Source: Lentilactobacillus rapi DSM 19907 = JCM 15042 (lineage in GTDB: Bacteria > Bacillota > Bacilli > Lactobacillales > Lactobacillaceae). Taken from it: a stretch of DNA of 64,000 bases. The notes beneath the pieces are model-generated. The model did no database searches, had not been told where the DNA came from, and worked only from the letters and a program-made list of their open reading frames with translations. The stretch's first letter is position 1, and each line of letters starts with the position of its first letter. The stretch lies in contig NZ_AZEI01000083.1 of assembly GCF_001436255.1 (NCBI RefSeq), positions 40,125-104,124 of the forward strand, given 5' to 3'. This document shows, in pieces, positions 36,756 to 45,203 of this stretch. The translations under genes were made by a program, and so were the position numbers.

Positions 36756-36850
36756 ATGTTACCGTGCTCATCCGATCGATCTCCCGGTAGTATTAAATTA
36801 AACATTTAAATCAACTAAAGTATATCGCATTTAAATGAACACGTTAACAT
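36756..36850 (-). promoter_or_regulatory. two LacI-type operators upstream of uxaE
   Basis: ATGTTACCGTGCTCAT (36756-36771) and ATGTTAACGTGTTCAT (36835-36850, minus strand) share the same 16-bp pattern with a central CG, typical of LacI-family sites. The exact second sequence recurs at 39004-39019. The spacing between the two is 79 bp, which would suit DNA looping. Confidence 0.65.
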
Positions 36851-36871
36851 TAATTGGAAAATAATCTCATT

Positions 36872-37549
36872 TTAATAAGCTAGCCTCAGCAATTCCCCGG
36901 CAATACGATGGCTCAGCCGCTCATATCCAGCATCACTATAGTGCATTCCATCAGGCATATATTTAGGAACATATTCTGGTAAAAACGGAGAAATACCGCT
37001 TTCGGTATATAAATCAATGACAGGCACACTGTATAAATCGCAAGATCGCACCATCGCCTGCACATAGTCTCTTTGGAAAAGCCCTAACTTATTTGCTTGC
37101 AGAGTTGTCGGATACCTTTTAGTTGGATGTTTAAAGTTATTTTTTGTTGGTGTCATAAAAATTATCGGTTGCGTTGGATACATCGAAACGACTCCTTTAA
37201 TCAAAGTATTCAAAGCACCGTAAAAGCTATGTGGATCTTGATCTTCAATGGTTCCTAATGGGACATTATGTTGAAAATCATTTATACCTCCAAACACCGT
37301 AACAATGTCCGCATCTTTTTCCATTTCATCATATCGTTCAATAAAACTATCAGTACGATCAGGCGTAATGGCAACTCGGGATGCCCGTACCCCATAATTT
37401 CTAACAGTTTTGAATGGAAGGATGTCCTGCAAATGGGTAGTCCATGAAATGTTATTACCTCCTGACTCAATTCCATTATCTCCCCACGTTGTGGAATCAC
37501 CGAGACAATTGAGAATCTTATCTTTAAAATATAAGTTCATAGTACTCAT
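36872..37549 (-). CDS. SGNH/GDSL-type carbohydrate esterase
   Basis: 225 residues, no signal peptide, so intracellular. Block I is CLGDSTTWGDNG with the nucleophilic Ser near residue 19, block III is VTVFGGINDFQHN (GxND), and block V is MPDGMHYSDAGYERL with Asp and His. These form the full SGNH catalytic set. Likely removes acetyl groups from imported plant oligosaccharides such as rhamnogalacturonan or xylan fragments; the substrate is inferred from neighbours. Its start overlaps the sugar-porter stop by 4 bp. Confidence 0.88.
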   Translation of the reverse strand: MSTMNLYFKDKILNCLGDSTTWGDNGIESGGNNISWTTHLQDILPFKTVRNYGVRASRVAITPDRTDSFIERYDEMEKDADIVTVFGGINDFQHNVPLGTIEDQDPHSFYGALNTLIKGVVSMYPTQPIIFMTPTKNNFKHPTKRYPTTLQANKLGLFQRDYVQAMVRSCDLYSVPVIDLYTESGISPFLPEYVPKYMPDGMHYSDAGYERLSHRIAGELLRLAY

Positions 37550-38976
37550 TTCGTCACACCCTCCTTAGTGACAGTAACTTGTTTTGCATTCTTATGAGTA
37601 AAATCAGATTGAATCTGTTCCAATGTTTTCCCATTCGTTTCTGGAAGAACTCTCGCAGCAAACCACATCATTATCAAACAAAAACCCGCAAAGATAACAA
37701 ATGTCCAAGTAGCTCCAATACCATTGAGCATCATTGGAAATCCTTGACTCACAAAATATGAAGCAAGAAACATTGTCAGTGAGCTTAATGATTGTGCTCG
37801 ACCACGAATACTAGTTGGAAACACTTCTGAAATGATAACCCAAGCACCACCACCCCATGATAGTTCATAAAATGCAGTGTGAGCAAGAACCCCTACCATG
37901 ATCAAAATATTCATGAGCATATTGAACTTTCCTACAGAAAATATTAATGCAAGTGCCAGCAATGCTGCAGCCATTAAAAATGCTCCCCAAGTTAATAATT
38001 TCTTTCGCCCCAGCTTATCAATATAAACCATGAAAATCGCAACAAAGATTATTTTCACTACGCCGATTCCAATAGTTTCAATTAAAGAAGCATTAGTTCC
38101 AATTCCGGTTTTTTGGAAAATAATTGGTGCATAATACCCAACCGCAATGGTCCCTGTTAGCTGTTGAAATGCTGCGGCTAATAACGCAATCAACAAAGCA
38201 AATCGAACTCCAGGTTTGAACAATTCTCGGATTAAGCCTTTATTTTCATGATGGAGCTGGTCCTGAATCGCTTTACTTTCTTCCTCGGCAGTGGCTTCGC
38301 CATTCATTCGAGTAAGAATTTTCAATGCTTTATCAGATTTCCCCCTCTTAAATAAGAAACGAGGACTTTCAGGAATAAAAGGTGTCAAAACAAAGAATAT
38401 GATAGCCGGCACAACACCCGATCCAAACATAAATCTCCATCCAAATTGAATATTCCAACTAGAAATATTTAAATTAGCAATAAGAGCATTAACAATATAA
38501 ACAGTCGTCATTCCAATTGCAAACGCAAGTTGATTTGCACTGACCAGAGTTCCACGTATTCTTGCTGGAGCTACCTCAGAAATATAAAGTGGGACAATCG
38601 TTGAGGCCATTCCAATCGCAATTCCAGATAAGATTCTTCCGGCAACAAGATATGAAACCGAAGGAGATAGTGCTAAAAGCAAACTTGATAATGTAAAAAG
38701 TGCTCCAGCAGTAATCATAACTGGCTTTCGACCGGCGTGGTCACTCATCCATCCTGCAATTAAGCACCCTAACATAGCTCCTAATGCTAGTACCCCAGAA
38801 ACAAATCCAATCTCTGCCTGTGTCATTTTAAAATGAACACTGAAGAAACTTAAAGCACCAGAAACCACGCCTTGATCATATCCAAAAAGTGAACCACCAA
38901 TTGCGGCAATGAGTACAACAGCAATAATATATTTCATACTGCCATTTTTTCCGCTTGGCTTTACAGTAGTATCCAT
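37546..38976 (-). CDS. sugar porter MFS transporter
   Basis: 476 residues from ATG 38976 (AAAGGAAGG upstream; the longer TTG start lies within that site). Twelve TM segments with family motifs GGSLFGYDQGVVSGALSFF, DHAGRKPVMI, PESPRFLFKRG, QQLTGTIAVGYYAPIIF and VFPTSIRGRAQSLSS. It should import a monosaccharide or small oligosaccharide with protons. Operon with the SGNH esterase; LacI-type operators and a cre site upstream place it in the hexuronate regulon. Third codon positions look more AT-rich than in araA or gap. Confidence 0.88.
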   Translation of the reverse strand: MDTTVKPSGKNGSMKYIIAVVLIAAIGGSLFGYDQGVVSGALSFFSVHFKMTQAEIGFVSGVLALGAMLGCLIAGWMSDHAGRKPVMITAGALFTLSSLLLALSPSVSYLVAGRILSGIAIGMASTIVPLYISEVAPARIRGTLVSANQLAFAIGMTTVYIVNALIANLNISSWNIQFGWRFMFGSGVVPAIIFFVLTPFIPESPRFLFKRGKSDKALKILTRMNGEATAEEESKAIQDQLHHENKGLIRELFKPGVRFALLIALLAAAFQQLTGTIAVGYYAPIIFQKTGIGTNASLIETIGIGVVKIIFVAIFMVYIDKLGRKKLLTWGAFLMAAALLALALIFSVGKFNMLMNILIMVGVLAHTAFYELSWGGGAWVIISEVFPTSIRGRAQSLSSLTMFLASYFVSQGFPMMLNGIGATWTFVIFAGFCLIMMWFAARVLPETNGKTLEQIQSDFTHKNAKQVTVTKEGVTK

Positions 38977-39003
38977 GAATATCCTTCCTTTCAATTGTTG
39001 ATA

Positions 39004-39173
39004 ATGAACACGTTAACATTTTTCTGTTAACGCTTACACGCAAAATAATAGGTCAGTCCATCCACGCTGTCAAGCTTTATTTTTACGTGTTCATGCGTAA
39101 AGCATAAGTATATTAATCAAATCAGTAATAATCCATTTGATTGTCACACTCCTTTATATGCACACGATAACAT
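39004..39173 (-). promoter_or_regulatory. LacI-type operators and cre site before the sugar-porter operon
   Basis: ATGAACACGTTAACAT (39004-39019) is identical (as reverse complement) to the site at 36835. Related copies are ATTTTTACGTGTTCAT (39079-39094) and ATGCACACGATAACAT (39158-39173). TGTAAGCGTTAACA (39025-39038, minus strand) is a cre core match. Three operators about 75-80 bp apart suggest cooperative binding. Confidence 0.65.
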
Positions 39174-39233
39174 TTCTACTCAAAGCTATCTTTCCAGCTT
39201 TACCCTGAAAAGATGCAATCCATAGTCCACTAT

Positions 39234-40454
39234 TTACTCTTCAGTATAATTCCAGAAATTTAGCTTTAGATCATCAAGTTCTAAAATATAATGTGTCATC
39301 AACGCCGCACCACCAAGTAAAGTTGCCAGAGGAACATTTGGGATAGATTGAATGAGTGGGGAATAACCAGAAATCCGTTCAAAATATTTTTTTATTTGAG
39401 TAAGAATGCTGGGTATTTGGTGAATTAATGGAGAGTTAATATAGAAAATGTCTGGCGCAATTGTTCCGGCAATATTATGCAAAATTTCTGATATTCCATT
39501 AGCAAACTGTGATAATCCAGCAACTACATCGTCATTATGATCCTCATAAAGTTTTGATAAATCAAACAAGGTCAAATTAGCTTGCCCCACTAGTTCACCA
39601 ATCGAATTGACAACAGTATCTTGGGCATATAAATCTTGGTAGGTTAATAACTTTTCCCCATTACTTATCGGAAAAGATGACATGATAATATTATTACCAA
39701 TATCGCCAACTTGGCCATGGGAGCCTCTGTATAAGCGATTATTTAATATGAAGCCCGCATATATTCCTTGATGAATGCTAAGTGTAACGGCATTTTCTTC
39801 TCGGTTTCCACGAATAAAATCGCGTGAATATATTGCCGATAAATTCGCTTCATTTTCAAGAATGACCGGGACGTTATATTTCTTACAATGATTTACTAAA
39901 TCAATTTTATTTAGGTTGAGATAAGATGACAAAACTTGATTATTGTGGACTTTCCCATGAATCGCGAAACAAATACCAAGCAATCCATTTAGAGTTCCCT
40001 GAATATTTTCAAACATGCCTATAAGCTTATCCAAACACACAATTAAATCAGAGTCTCGAGATATTTGTAATTGGTGAAATTGTATTGTTGCACCGTTTAG
40101 ATAACAAGCCAATCCCTTTATTTCATGTTCAGTTAATTCAACACATAGCGTATATCCAAACGTCTTATTGATTTCAATCAGACGCGGCTTCCTCCCCCCT
40201 GTTGGAGAAGAAACTCCAGCACCAACCTCATTAACAAACTGTTTTTGTTTTAATTCACTATATATTTTAGAAACAGTTGCCTTATTTATCTCAAGTGCAG
40301 AAGAGATCTCTGATTGGGATGTGAATCGATGATTAAAAATAAATGCTAATATTTTTTGGAAATTATAAACGTGTCCCCTCGTTCGTTCCTCTTTGTTAAC
40401 CATCACCACACACCATCCCATTATTTGTTTTAGTTGGTTTCTTTTCATAAACAA
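39234..40454 (-). CDS. ROK family transcriptional repressor (XylR-like)
   Basis: Up to 406 residues; the start is uncertain (ATG 40448 or the ATG 17 codons in are alternatives, none with a strong ribosome site). N-terminal MarR-like HTH (FTSQSEISSALEINKATVSKIYSELKQKQFVNEVG), then the ROK sensor (GRKPRLIEINKTFGYTLCVELTEHEIKGLACYL, LLGICFAIHGKV, VILENEANLSAIYSRDF, GSHGQVGDIGNNII). The ATP-binding motif of ROK kinases is absent, as in XylR repressors. Located beside GH43 and a GPH symporter whose promoter has a XylR-type palindrome. Confidence 0.88.
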   Translation of the reverse strand: MFMKRNQLKQIMGWCVVMVNKEERTRGHVYNFQKILAFIFNHRFTSQSEISSALEINKATVSKIYSELKQKQFVNEVGAGVSSPTGGRKPRLIEINKTFGYTLCVELTEHEIKGLACYLNGATIQFHQLQISRDSDLIVCLDKLIGMFENIQGTLNGLLGICFAIHGKVHNNQVLSSYLNLNKIDLVNHCKKYNVPVILENEANLSAIYSRDFIRGNREENAVTLSIHQGIYAGFILNNRLYRGSHGQVGDIGNNIIMSSFPISNGEKLLTYQDLYAQDTVVNSIGELVGQANLTLFDLSKLYEDHNDDVVAGLSQFANGISEILHNIAGTIAPDIFYINSPLIHQIPSILTQIKKYFERISGYSPLIQSIPNVPLATLLGGAALMTHYILELDDLKLNFWNYTEE

Positions 40455-40461
40455 TCATATC

Positions 40462-40495
40462 ACCAAACTATTTCAAAAAGAAAAAAAGGTTTGGT
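40462..40495. promoter_or_regulatory. inverted repeat upstream of the ROK regulator gene
   Basis: ACCAAAC (40462-40468) and GTTTGGT (40489-40495) flank 20 bp of A-rich DNA between the ROK start and the GH43 stop. It could be a regulator-binding site or a hairpin ending the GH43 transcript. Confidence 0.35.
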
Positions 40496-40553
40496 TAAAG
40501 TAATGATACTGTCATCACTCTTCCAAGCCTTCGCTTAGTTCATGGCACGATAT

Positions 40554-42098
40554 TTAGACACTATATTTAAAATCAGTAAAGACTGCCTGCGTACTATTTC
40601 GACGATACATATCAATCACATCTAATCCAATGAAGTTTCCTGTATAGCCTCCGGATAAGAAGCTAACATCAACTGCGCCCAGAGAATATTGTTTGTCAAT
40701 GTCACTTAATAAAAATTCTGCTTGTGATTCATTGATCTGAATGCTTAATTGATATTTTCCACTGTTTGTAATCGAGATTTCGTTAAGTTGTTTGAATTCA
40801 CCTGCTATCGATTGTTGCAAGACAACGCAAGGATTTCCCGATTTATTTACCGTAACCATCAGCAGTACATAATTAGATAGATCTAGGTAAAGTGTCATGC
40901 CAGCTAATTCCAAGTAACTCTGTGGATGATACTCTAGTTTAACTGATGCATGACAGTTGAAGTCGGTTTGCCTAGTTGCCACAATATGCTGATCAAATGC
41001 CGATTGTGGTGACTGCCCGCCTTTTATTATCAACCCCTTACTCGTTGGTATAAGCCATTTATGGGAATCAAATTGACGTAAGGTATTCCAGTGTTTGTAC
41101 TTCAATGTTTGACCGTCAAACGCATCAACAAAGCTATGGCTTATCGGTTTTCCATCCGATACTCCTTTAGGCGCTGGGGTTTCTAAGCTTGGCCGGTTTG
41201 TTCCATTGGCTAACCGTAACCAATCATTGTCAGTCCAAACAACTTTTTGAATTGCCGTTTCTCGTCCTAATATTGGATCGTCTCCTTTAAGGGGCCGTGT
41301 ACAGAGATGTGCCATATACCATTCATGATCTCTAGTTTCCATCAAGCTTGCATGTCCTGCACACTGTAGTGGAAGAATCGGATCATCTTTTGATGTGAGC
41401 ATCGGATTATCAGGATCAACTTCATATGGGCCCCAAACATTTTTACTGCGAGCAATCGTTTCTTGGTGATTAGCCTCGGTGCCGCCTTCAGCACATAACA
41501 AGTAGTAATATCCATTATGTTTATATATTTGTGGCGCTTCCGTCTTCCTTGCAGACGTCCCTTCAAATATTAATTTAGGTTTGTCTTCAAGTTCTAAAGT
41601 TTCGGAATTGATCTTCTGCATCACAATTCCGGCTGGTTTATTATGGGAGGCTAAGCGATAATCCCAAATTTCATTTAGGAAATACGCTTGCCCATCATCA
41701 AAGAAAATAGATGGATCAAATCCAGAACTATTGACGTAAACAGGGTCACTCCATGGCCCATGAATATCATCAGCGGTGATAATATAATTATCACAATCTT
41801 TGAAAGGAACTTTAGTCGCATTTACATTCGTATAAACAATGTAAAATTTTCCATCATGATAACTCGCAAACGGTCCCCAAATTGAGCAACCTGTTGGATT
41901 TCCTTGTAAGTTTACAAGTCTTGGCTCATTTAAAATTGACGTTTCATAAGACCAATTTACCAAATTATCTGATGAATATACCCGAATCCCCGGCAGCCAT
42001 TCAAAGGTTGATACAACAATATAATATAGTTGATCATCTTTAAATAAAACAGGATCCGGATTAAAGCCTGTTAAGACTGGGTTTTGAATTGTCTCCAT
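40554..42098 (-). CDS. glycoside hydrolase family 43, beta-xylosidase type
   Basis: 514 residues, no signal peptide. The five-blade propeller residues are visible: catalytic-base Asp in GFNPDPVLF (residue ~15), the pKa-modulating Asp in SSGFDPSIFFDDGQAY, and the acid Glu in RKTEAPQIYKHNGYYYLL. The C-terminal ~200 residues form a beta-sandwich, as in the GH43 beta-xylosidase type. It releases xylose (or arabinose) from imported xylo-oligosaccharides. It follows the disrupted GPH symporter by 18 bp in the same operon. Confidence 0.93.
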   Translation of the reverse strand: METIQNPVLTGFNPDPVLFKDDQLYYIVVSTFEWLPGIRVYSSDNLVNWSYETSILNEPRLVNLQGNPTGCSIWGPFASYHDGKFYIVYTNVNATKVPFKDCDNYIITADDIHGPWSDPVYVNSSGFDPSIFFDDGQAYFLNEIWDYRLASHNKPAGIVMQKINSETLELEDKPKLIFEGTSARKTEAPQIYKHNGYYYLLCAEGGTEANHQETIARSKNVWGPYEVDPDNPMLTSKDDPILPLQCAGHASLMETRDHEWYMAHLCTRPLKGDDPILGRETAIQKVVWTDNDWLRLANGTNRPSLETPAPKGVSDGKPISHSFVDAFDGQTLKYKHWNTLRQFDSHKWLIPTSKGLIIKGGQSPQSAFDQHIVATRQTDFNCHASVKLEYHPQSYLELAGMTLYLDLSNYVLLMVTVNKSGNPCVVLQQSIAGEFKQLNEISITNSGKYQLSIQINESQAEFLLSDIDKQYSLGAVDVSFLSGGYTGNFIGLDVIDMYRRNSTQAVFTDFKYSV

Positions 42099-42116
42099 AA
42101 TTAATCTTCACACCTT

Positions 42117-43534
42117 TTATTTATTATTTTCCTCTTCAGCCAATTCCTTCTTGTTTCGAGCTTGCAACTCGGCTGAGATTTTATTATATGTTTCTTTATC
42201 CAAATTATAGAATTTCATTGAGAATATAGCGATGAAGTAAATAATAATCGGAACTATTGTGGTAGCGATTACAATTCCGTGTAAAGCACCAGCAGTTTGA
42301 TGAGACGTAGTTGCCACATATCCAGTAGCCGAAAGAACTAGTCCTGGAATCATGCCTCCCAATGCGTTTCCGCACTTAAACACAAAACCAATAATTGCGT
42401 AAATTACGCCGCTCATTCGCTTATTTGTCTTATATTCGCCATACTCAACAGTTTCCGGAATAAGGGCCCACATGTATGCTGAGATCATTCCGTTACCAAC
42501 TGATGCAATCCCTCGTGAAATGAAGATCCATGTAATCCATTCTGGCTTAGCGAAAAACAATCCAGCCATTCCAATAATATCAGCAGCAATTGAAACAATA
42601 ATCAGTTGAAATTTCGATAGATGCTTTGCCAACCAGGGAATTGCTGGAATAAATGCCAGTGCGGGAAGGGTACCGGCTAAAGAATACCATTTAACCAAAT
42701 CAGCACGGCCCACATAATACGTTACATAGTAAATACCAGTTGCACTAACAATCGACTTTACGCCATAAATGACGAAGAAGAAAATACATAATATAACCAA
42801 AGGACGGTTATGCATTAATTGTTCAAACACATCTTTTACCTTAATCTTATTGTGAGATGCAGGAACTCGAACCCGCTCATGAGTAGAGAAAAAGCATCCC
42901 CAAAGTAGGAGTCCACCCATAATTCCCATAATTGCCATGGTTAGTTGCCAACCAGTTGCAGCCCCGAGATTTTTAGTGAACATGTCTGCTAAAAACGGTA
43001 CAAAAAACGCGACGATTACTTGGCCAACATTGCAAGGAAGGTCCGATACGTTGTTAAACTAACGGATTCTTGCTGATCATTTGTCATTGCAGCAGTTAAG
43101 CTACCATAGGGAACATTAACGAATGTATAACAAACTGACAGCATAATATAAGTAATATAGGCATAAATAAGTTTCCCGGTTCCACCAAATCCTGGAACTG
43201 TGAAGCAGAGTACCGCAAGTACAGCAAACGGAACTGCCCCGTAAAGTAAGAACGGACGGTACTTTCCATATTTAGTATTGGATTTATCGACAAAGAAACC
43301 AATAATCGGATCAGAAAATGCATCTATAAACCTAACCACCAAAAATAGCAATGACGCAGCACCAGCAGAAATTCCAAAAACATTCGTATAAAAGAATAGT
43401 AAGTAGGTTGACAAACTTGCATAAATTAAATTACAAGCAAAATCCCCAAGGCCAAATCCTATTTTCTCACCGGCTCCTATATGACCAATAGGTCGTAAGT
43501 GCTTGCTTTGCTGCAGTGTTTCCTGAGCTTTCAT
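42117..43534 (-). pseudogene. GPH-family (XylP-like) symporter broken by a frameshift
   Basis: Two frames (43534-43016 and 42983-42117) together make one 12-TM GPH transporter: GAGEKIGFGLGDFACNLIYASLSTYLLFFYTNVFG and FIDAFSDPIIGFFVDKSNTKYGKYRPFLLYGA in the first, then MFTKNLGAATGWQLTMAIMGI and following TMs in the second. The first frame ends TFLAMLAK-stop. Skipping to the next frame at GGCC (43022-43025) continues with VIVAFFVPFLAD straight into the second, so one base has been lost (expected GGGCC). Substrate is probably xylosides, from the GH43 neighbour. Either a recent mutation or a sequence error. Confidence 0.88.
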
Positions 43535-43558
43535 TTATAAACACTCCCCATAATTTAT

Positions 43559-43614
43559 TTAGTTAATTTAAATAAACTAACTAACAACGATTAGTATATC
43601 AGAAAGCGTTTTCT
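43559..43614 (-). promoter_or_regulatory. XylR-like operator and cre-like site before the GPH-GH43 operon
   Basis: TTAGTT and AACTAA flank 10 bp at 43559-43580. The whole 22-bp stretch is palindromic except one pair, matching the TTAGTTT...AAACTAA pattern of Bacillus and Lactobacillus XylR sites. AGAAAGCGTTTTCT (43601-43614) resembles cre. The rest of the ~350-bp divergent gap up to 43885 is AT-rich and empty. Confidence 0.6.
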
Positions 43615-43902
43615 TTTCAAGCGTTTTTTTAATATTTAGCCATTATTTCTTGCTTATTTCGCTCGTTTGTTTATATTTATAATTTAACTCACATTCTCAG
43701 ATTTATTTGTAATTCCATTATCTTGTACTTACTAAGAAATCTGCTCCGAGGTATGAATACTCATTATTGGTGCTCTCATTGCATCGTTGTATAATGAAAT
43801 GACTAGGTAATTTCCAATAATGATTAGAAATACAAATTCATTATTCTAAGCTAAAAGCTTAAAATTTTTCCCACATTAAACTAATTGAATGGAGCTTCAC
43901 AA

Positions 43903-44973
43903 ATGATCTCACGCGAACAGCAAATTTTAGAATGGATTAAGCAAAACCCAATGATTAGTCAGAATGAGCTTGCAAAGCTCGCTGGCATCACTCGTTCAGG
44001 TGTTGCAGCACACATTTCGAATCTAGTTAAAAAAGGGTATTTACAGGGTAAGGGCTATATCGTCGCTCCTGAAAATTATGTCGTTGTCATTGGTGGAATC
44101 ACATTGGATACTTTTGGCATTCCAAGTAGGGAAGCTTTTGAAAACAAGTCCAATCCTGGCGTAATTTATTCAGATTTGGGTGGCCTTGGGCGCAACATTG
44201 CTGTCAATCTCACCAATTTGGAAATACCAAACTACTTCGTATCCGTTTATGGAAATGACTCTGCGGGGGAAGAATTCAAGCGGGATGCACAAAAAAGAAA
44301 GCTTGACATTACCTATTCCAAACAAATATCAAGTAAACCCACCTCTCGTTACTTATACATTAATCAGCCAGATGCCAAACGGATTTTTGGTGTAGATGAT
44401 AGTCGGATCCATGATGAAATCACACCCGACTTTTTGAAAGAACGAATTTCTATATTGAAAAATGCAAAGATGATTATCATAGACCCGAATTTACCGCAAA
44501 TGACAATTAAGTGGCTCTATAAGCAATTTAATCAGCCTTTACTCGCTGATTCTATTAACAAGGTAATTCGATTGAAGCAGGGTATTGCTGCATTAGATAC
44601 ATTAGTTTTAAATTCTGCTGAGTCCCAAGCCATTACAAATATCACTATTAATAATCGTCAAACTGAGAAACAAAGTGCCGATCAACTCATTTCAATGGGA
44701 ATTTCCAATGTGTTCATTTATGATTCAAGAATTGGTTTTTTGTATCAAACACAAAGCGACTCATTCTATTTCCCAATTACACTTGACAAAGTACTAAATA
44801 CTAATGGTGTGGGTGCGGCTGCCTTAGCTACAATCGTTTATGCTCGTCGGAGTAAATTGAATGCAGCCCAAACCGCAAGAATCACACAAGCGGCTGCTCA
44901 GTCTACCATGAGCACTTATTTAAATGTTGTGAACAATCTAACTCCAAATTTTCTTGAAAGGTATTTACAATAA
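43903..44973 (+). CDS. HTH-PfkB fusion protein with degenerate kinase site
   Basis: 356 residues from ATG 43903 (GGAG 8 bp upstream). Residues 1-58 form a winged helix (SREQQILEWIKQNPMISQNELAKLAGITRSGVAAHISNLVKKGYL). The rest is a PfkB/ribokinase fold (VVIGGITLDTFG, DLGGLGRNIAVNLTNL, SVYGNDSAGEEF). HTH-fused PfkB proteins are usually annotated as pseudouridine- or nucleoside-kinase-like. In the anion-hole motif, normally GAGD, this protein reads NGVGAAA, so Ala305 replaces the catalytic Asp. It may thus act as a ligand-sensing regulator. Its neighbour GH28 has a strong double operator. Confidence 0.85.
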   Translation: MISREQQILEWIKQNPMISQNELAKLAGITRSGVAAHISNLVKKGYLQGKGYIVAPENYVVVIGGITLDTFGIPSREAFENKSNPGVIYSDLGGLGRNIAVNLTNLEIPNYFVSVYGNDSAGEEFKRDAQKRKLDITYSKQISSKPTSRYLYINQPDAKRIFGVDDSRIHDEITPDFLKERISILKNAKMIIIDPNLPQMTIKWLYKQFNQPLLADSINKVIRLKQGIAALDTLVLNSAESQAITNITINNRQTEKQSADQLISMGISNVFIYDSRIGFLYQTQSDSFYFPITLDKVLNTNGVGAAALATIVYARRSKLNAAQTARITQAAAQSTMSTYLNVVNNLTPNFLERYLQ

Positions 44974-45005
44974 ATAAAAGACTCATATTCATAATGTACA
45001 GATTT

Positions 45006-45030
45006 GGCTGATAATCATCAGCCTTTTTAT
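45006..45030 (+). terminator. terminator of the HTH-PfkB gene
   Basis: GGCTGAT and ATCAGCC with a 4-nt loop, followed by TTTTTATTTT. Confidence 0.88.
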
Positions 45031-45060
45031 TTTGGGCCAAATTGTTGAAATATCACCTTT

Positions 45061-45149
45061 TTTGTAAACAAATGTTTACATCTATAAACATTTGTTTACA
45101 AACCAAAAAATCGTGCTATTCTTCCATTGTGATCATTAAGCGCTTACAA
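45061..45149 (+). promoter_or_regulatory. double palindromic operator, promoter and cre-like site of GH28
   Basis: TGTAAACAAATGTTTACA (45063-45080) and TATAAACATTTGTTTACA (45083-45100) are two 18-bp palindromes 20 bp apart centre to centre. Together they form a larger palindrome with 18-bp arms (45061-45102). The second covers the -35 TTTACA; TATTCT 16 bp later is the -10. TTGTAAGCGCTTAAT (45135-45149) is a near match to cre. A repressor bound here would block the promoter. Confidence 0.7.
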
Positions 45150-45203
45150 GATCTACATCTTAATCTCCAAAACTGACTAAGTCACACAGAAAGAAGGAAT
45201 GTC

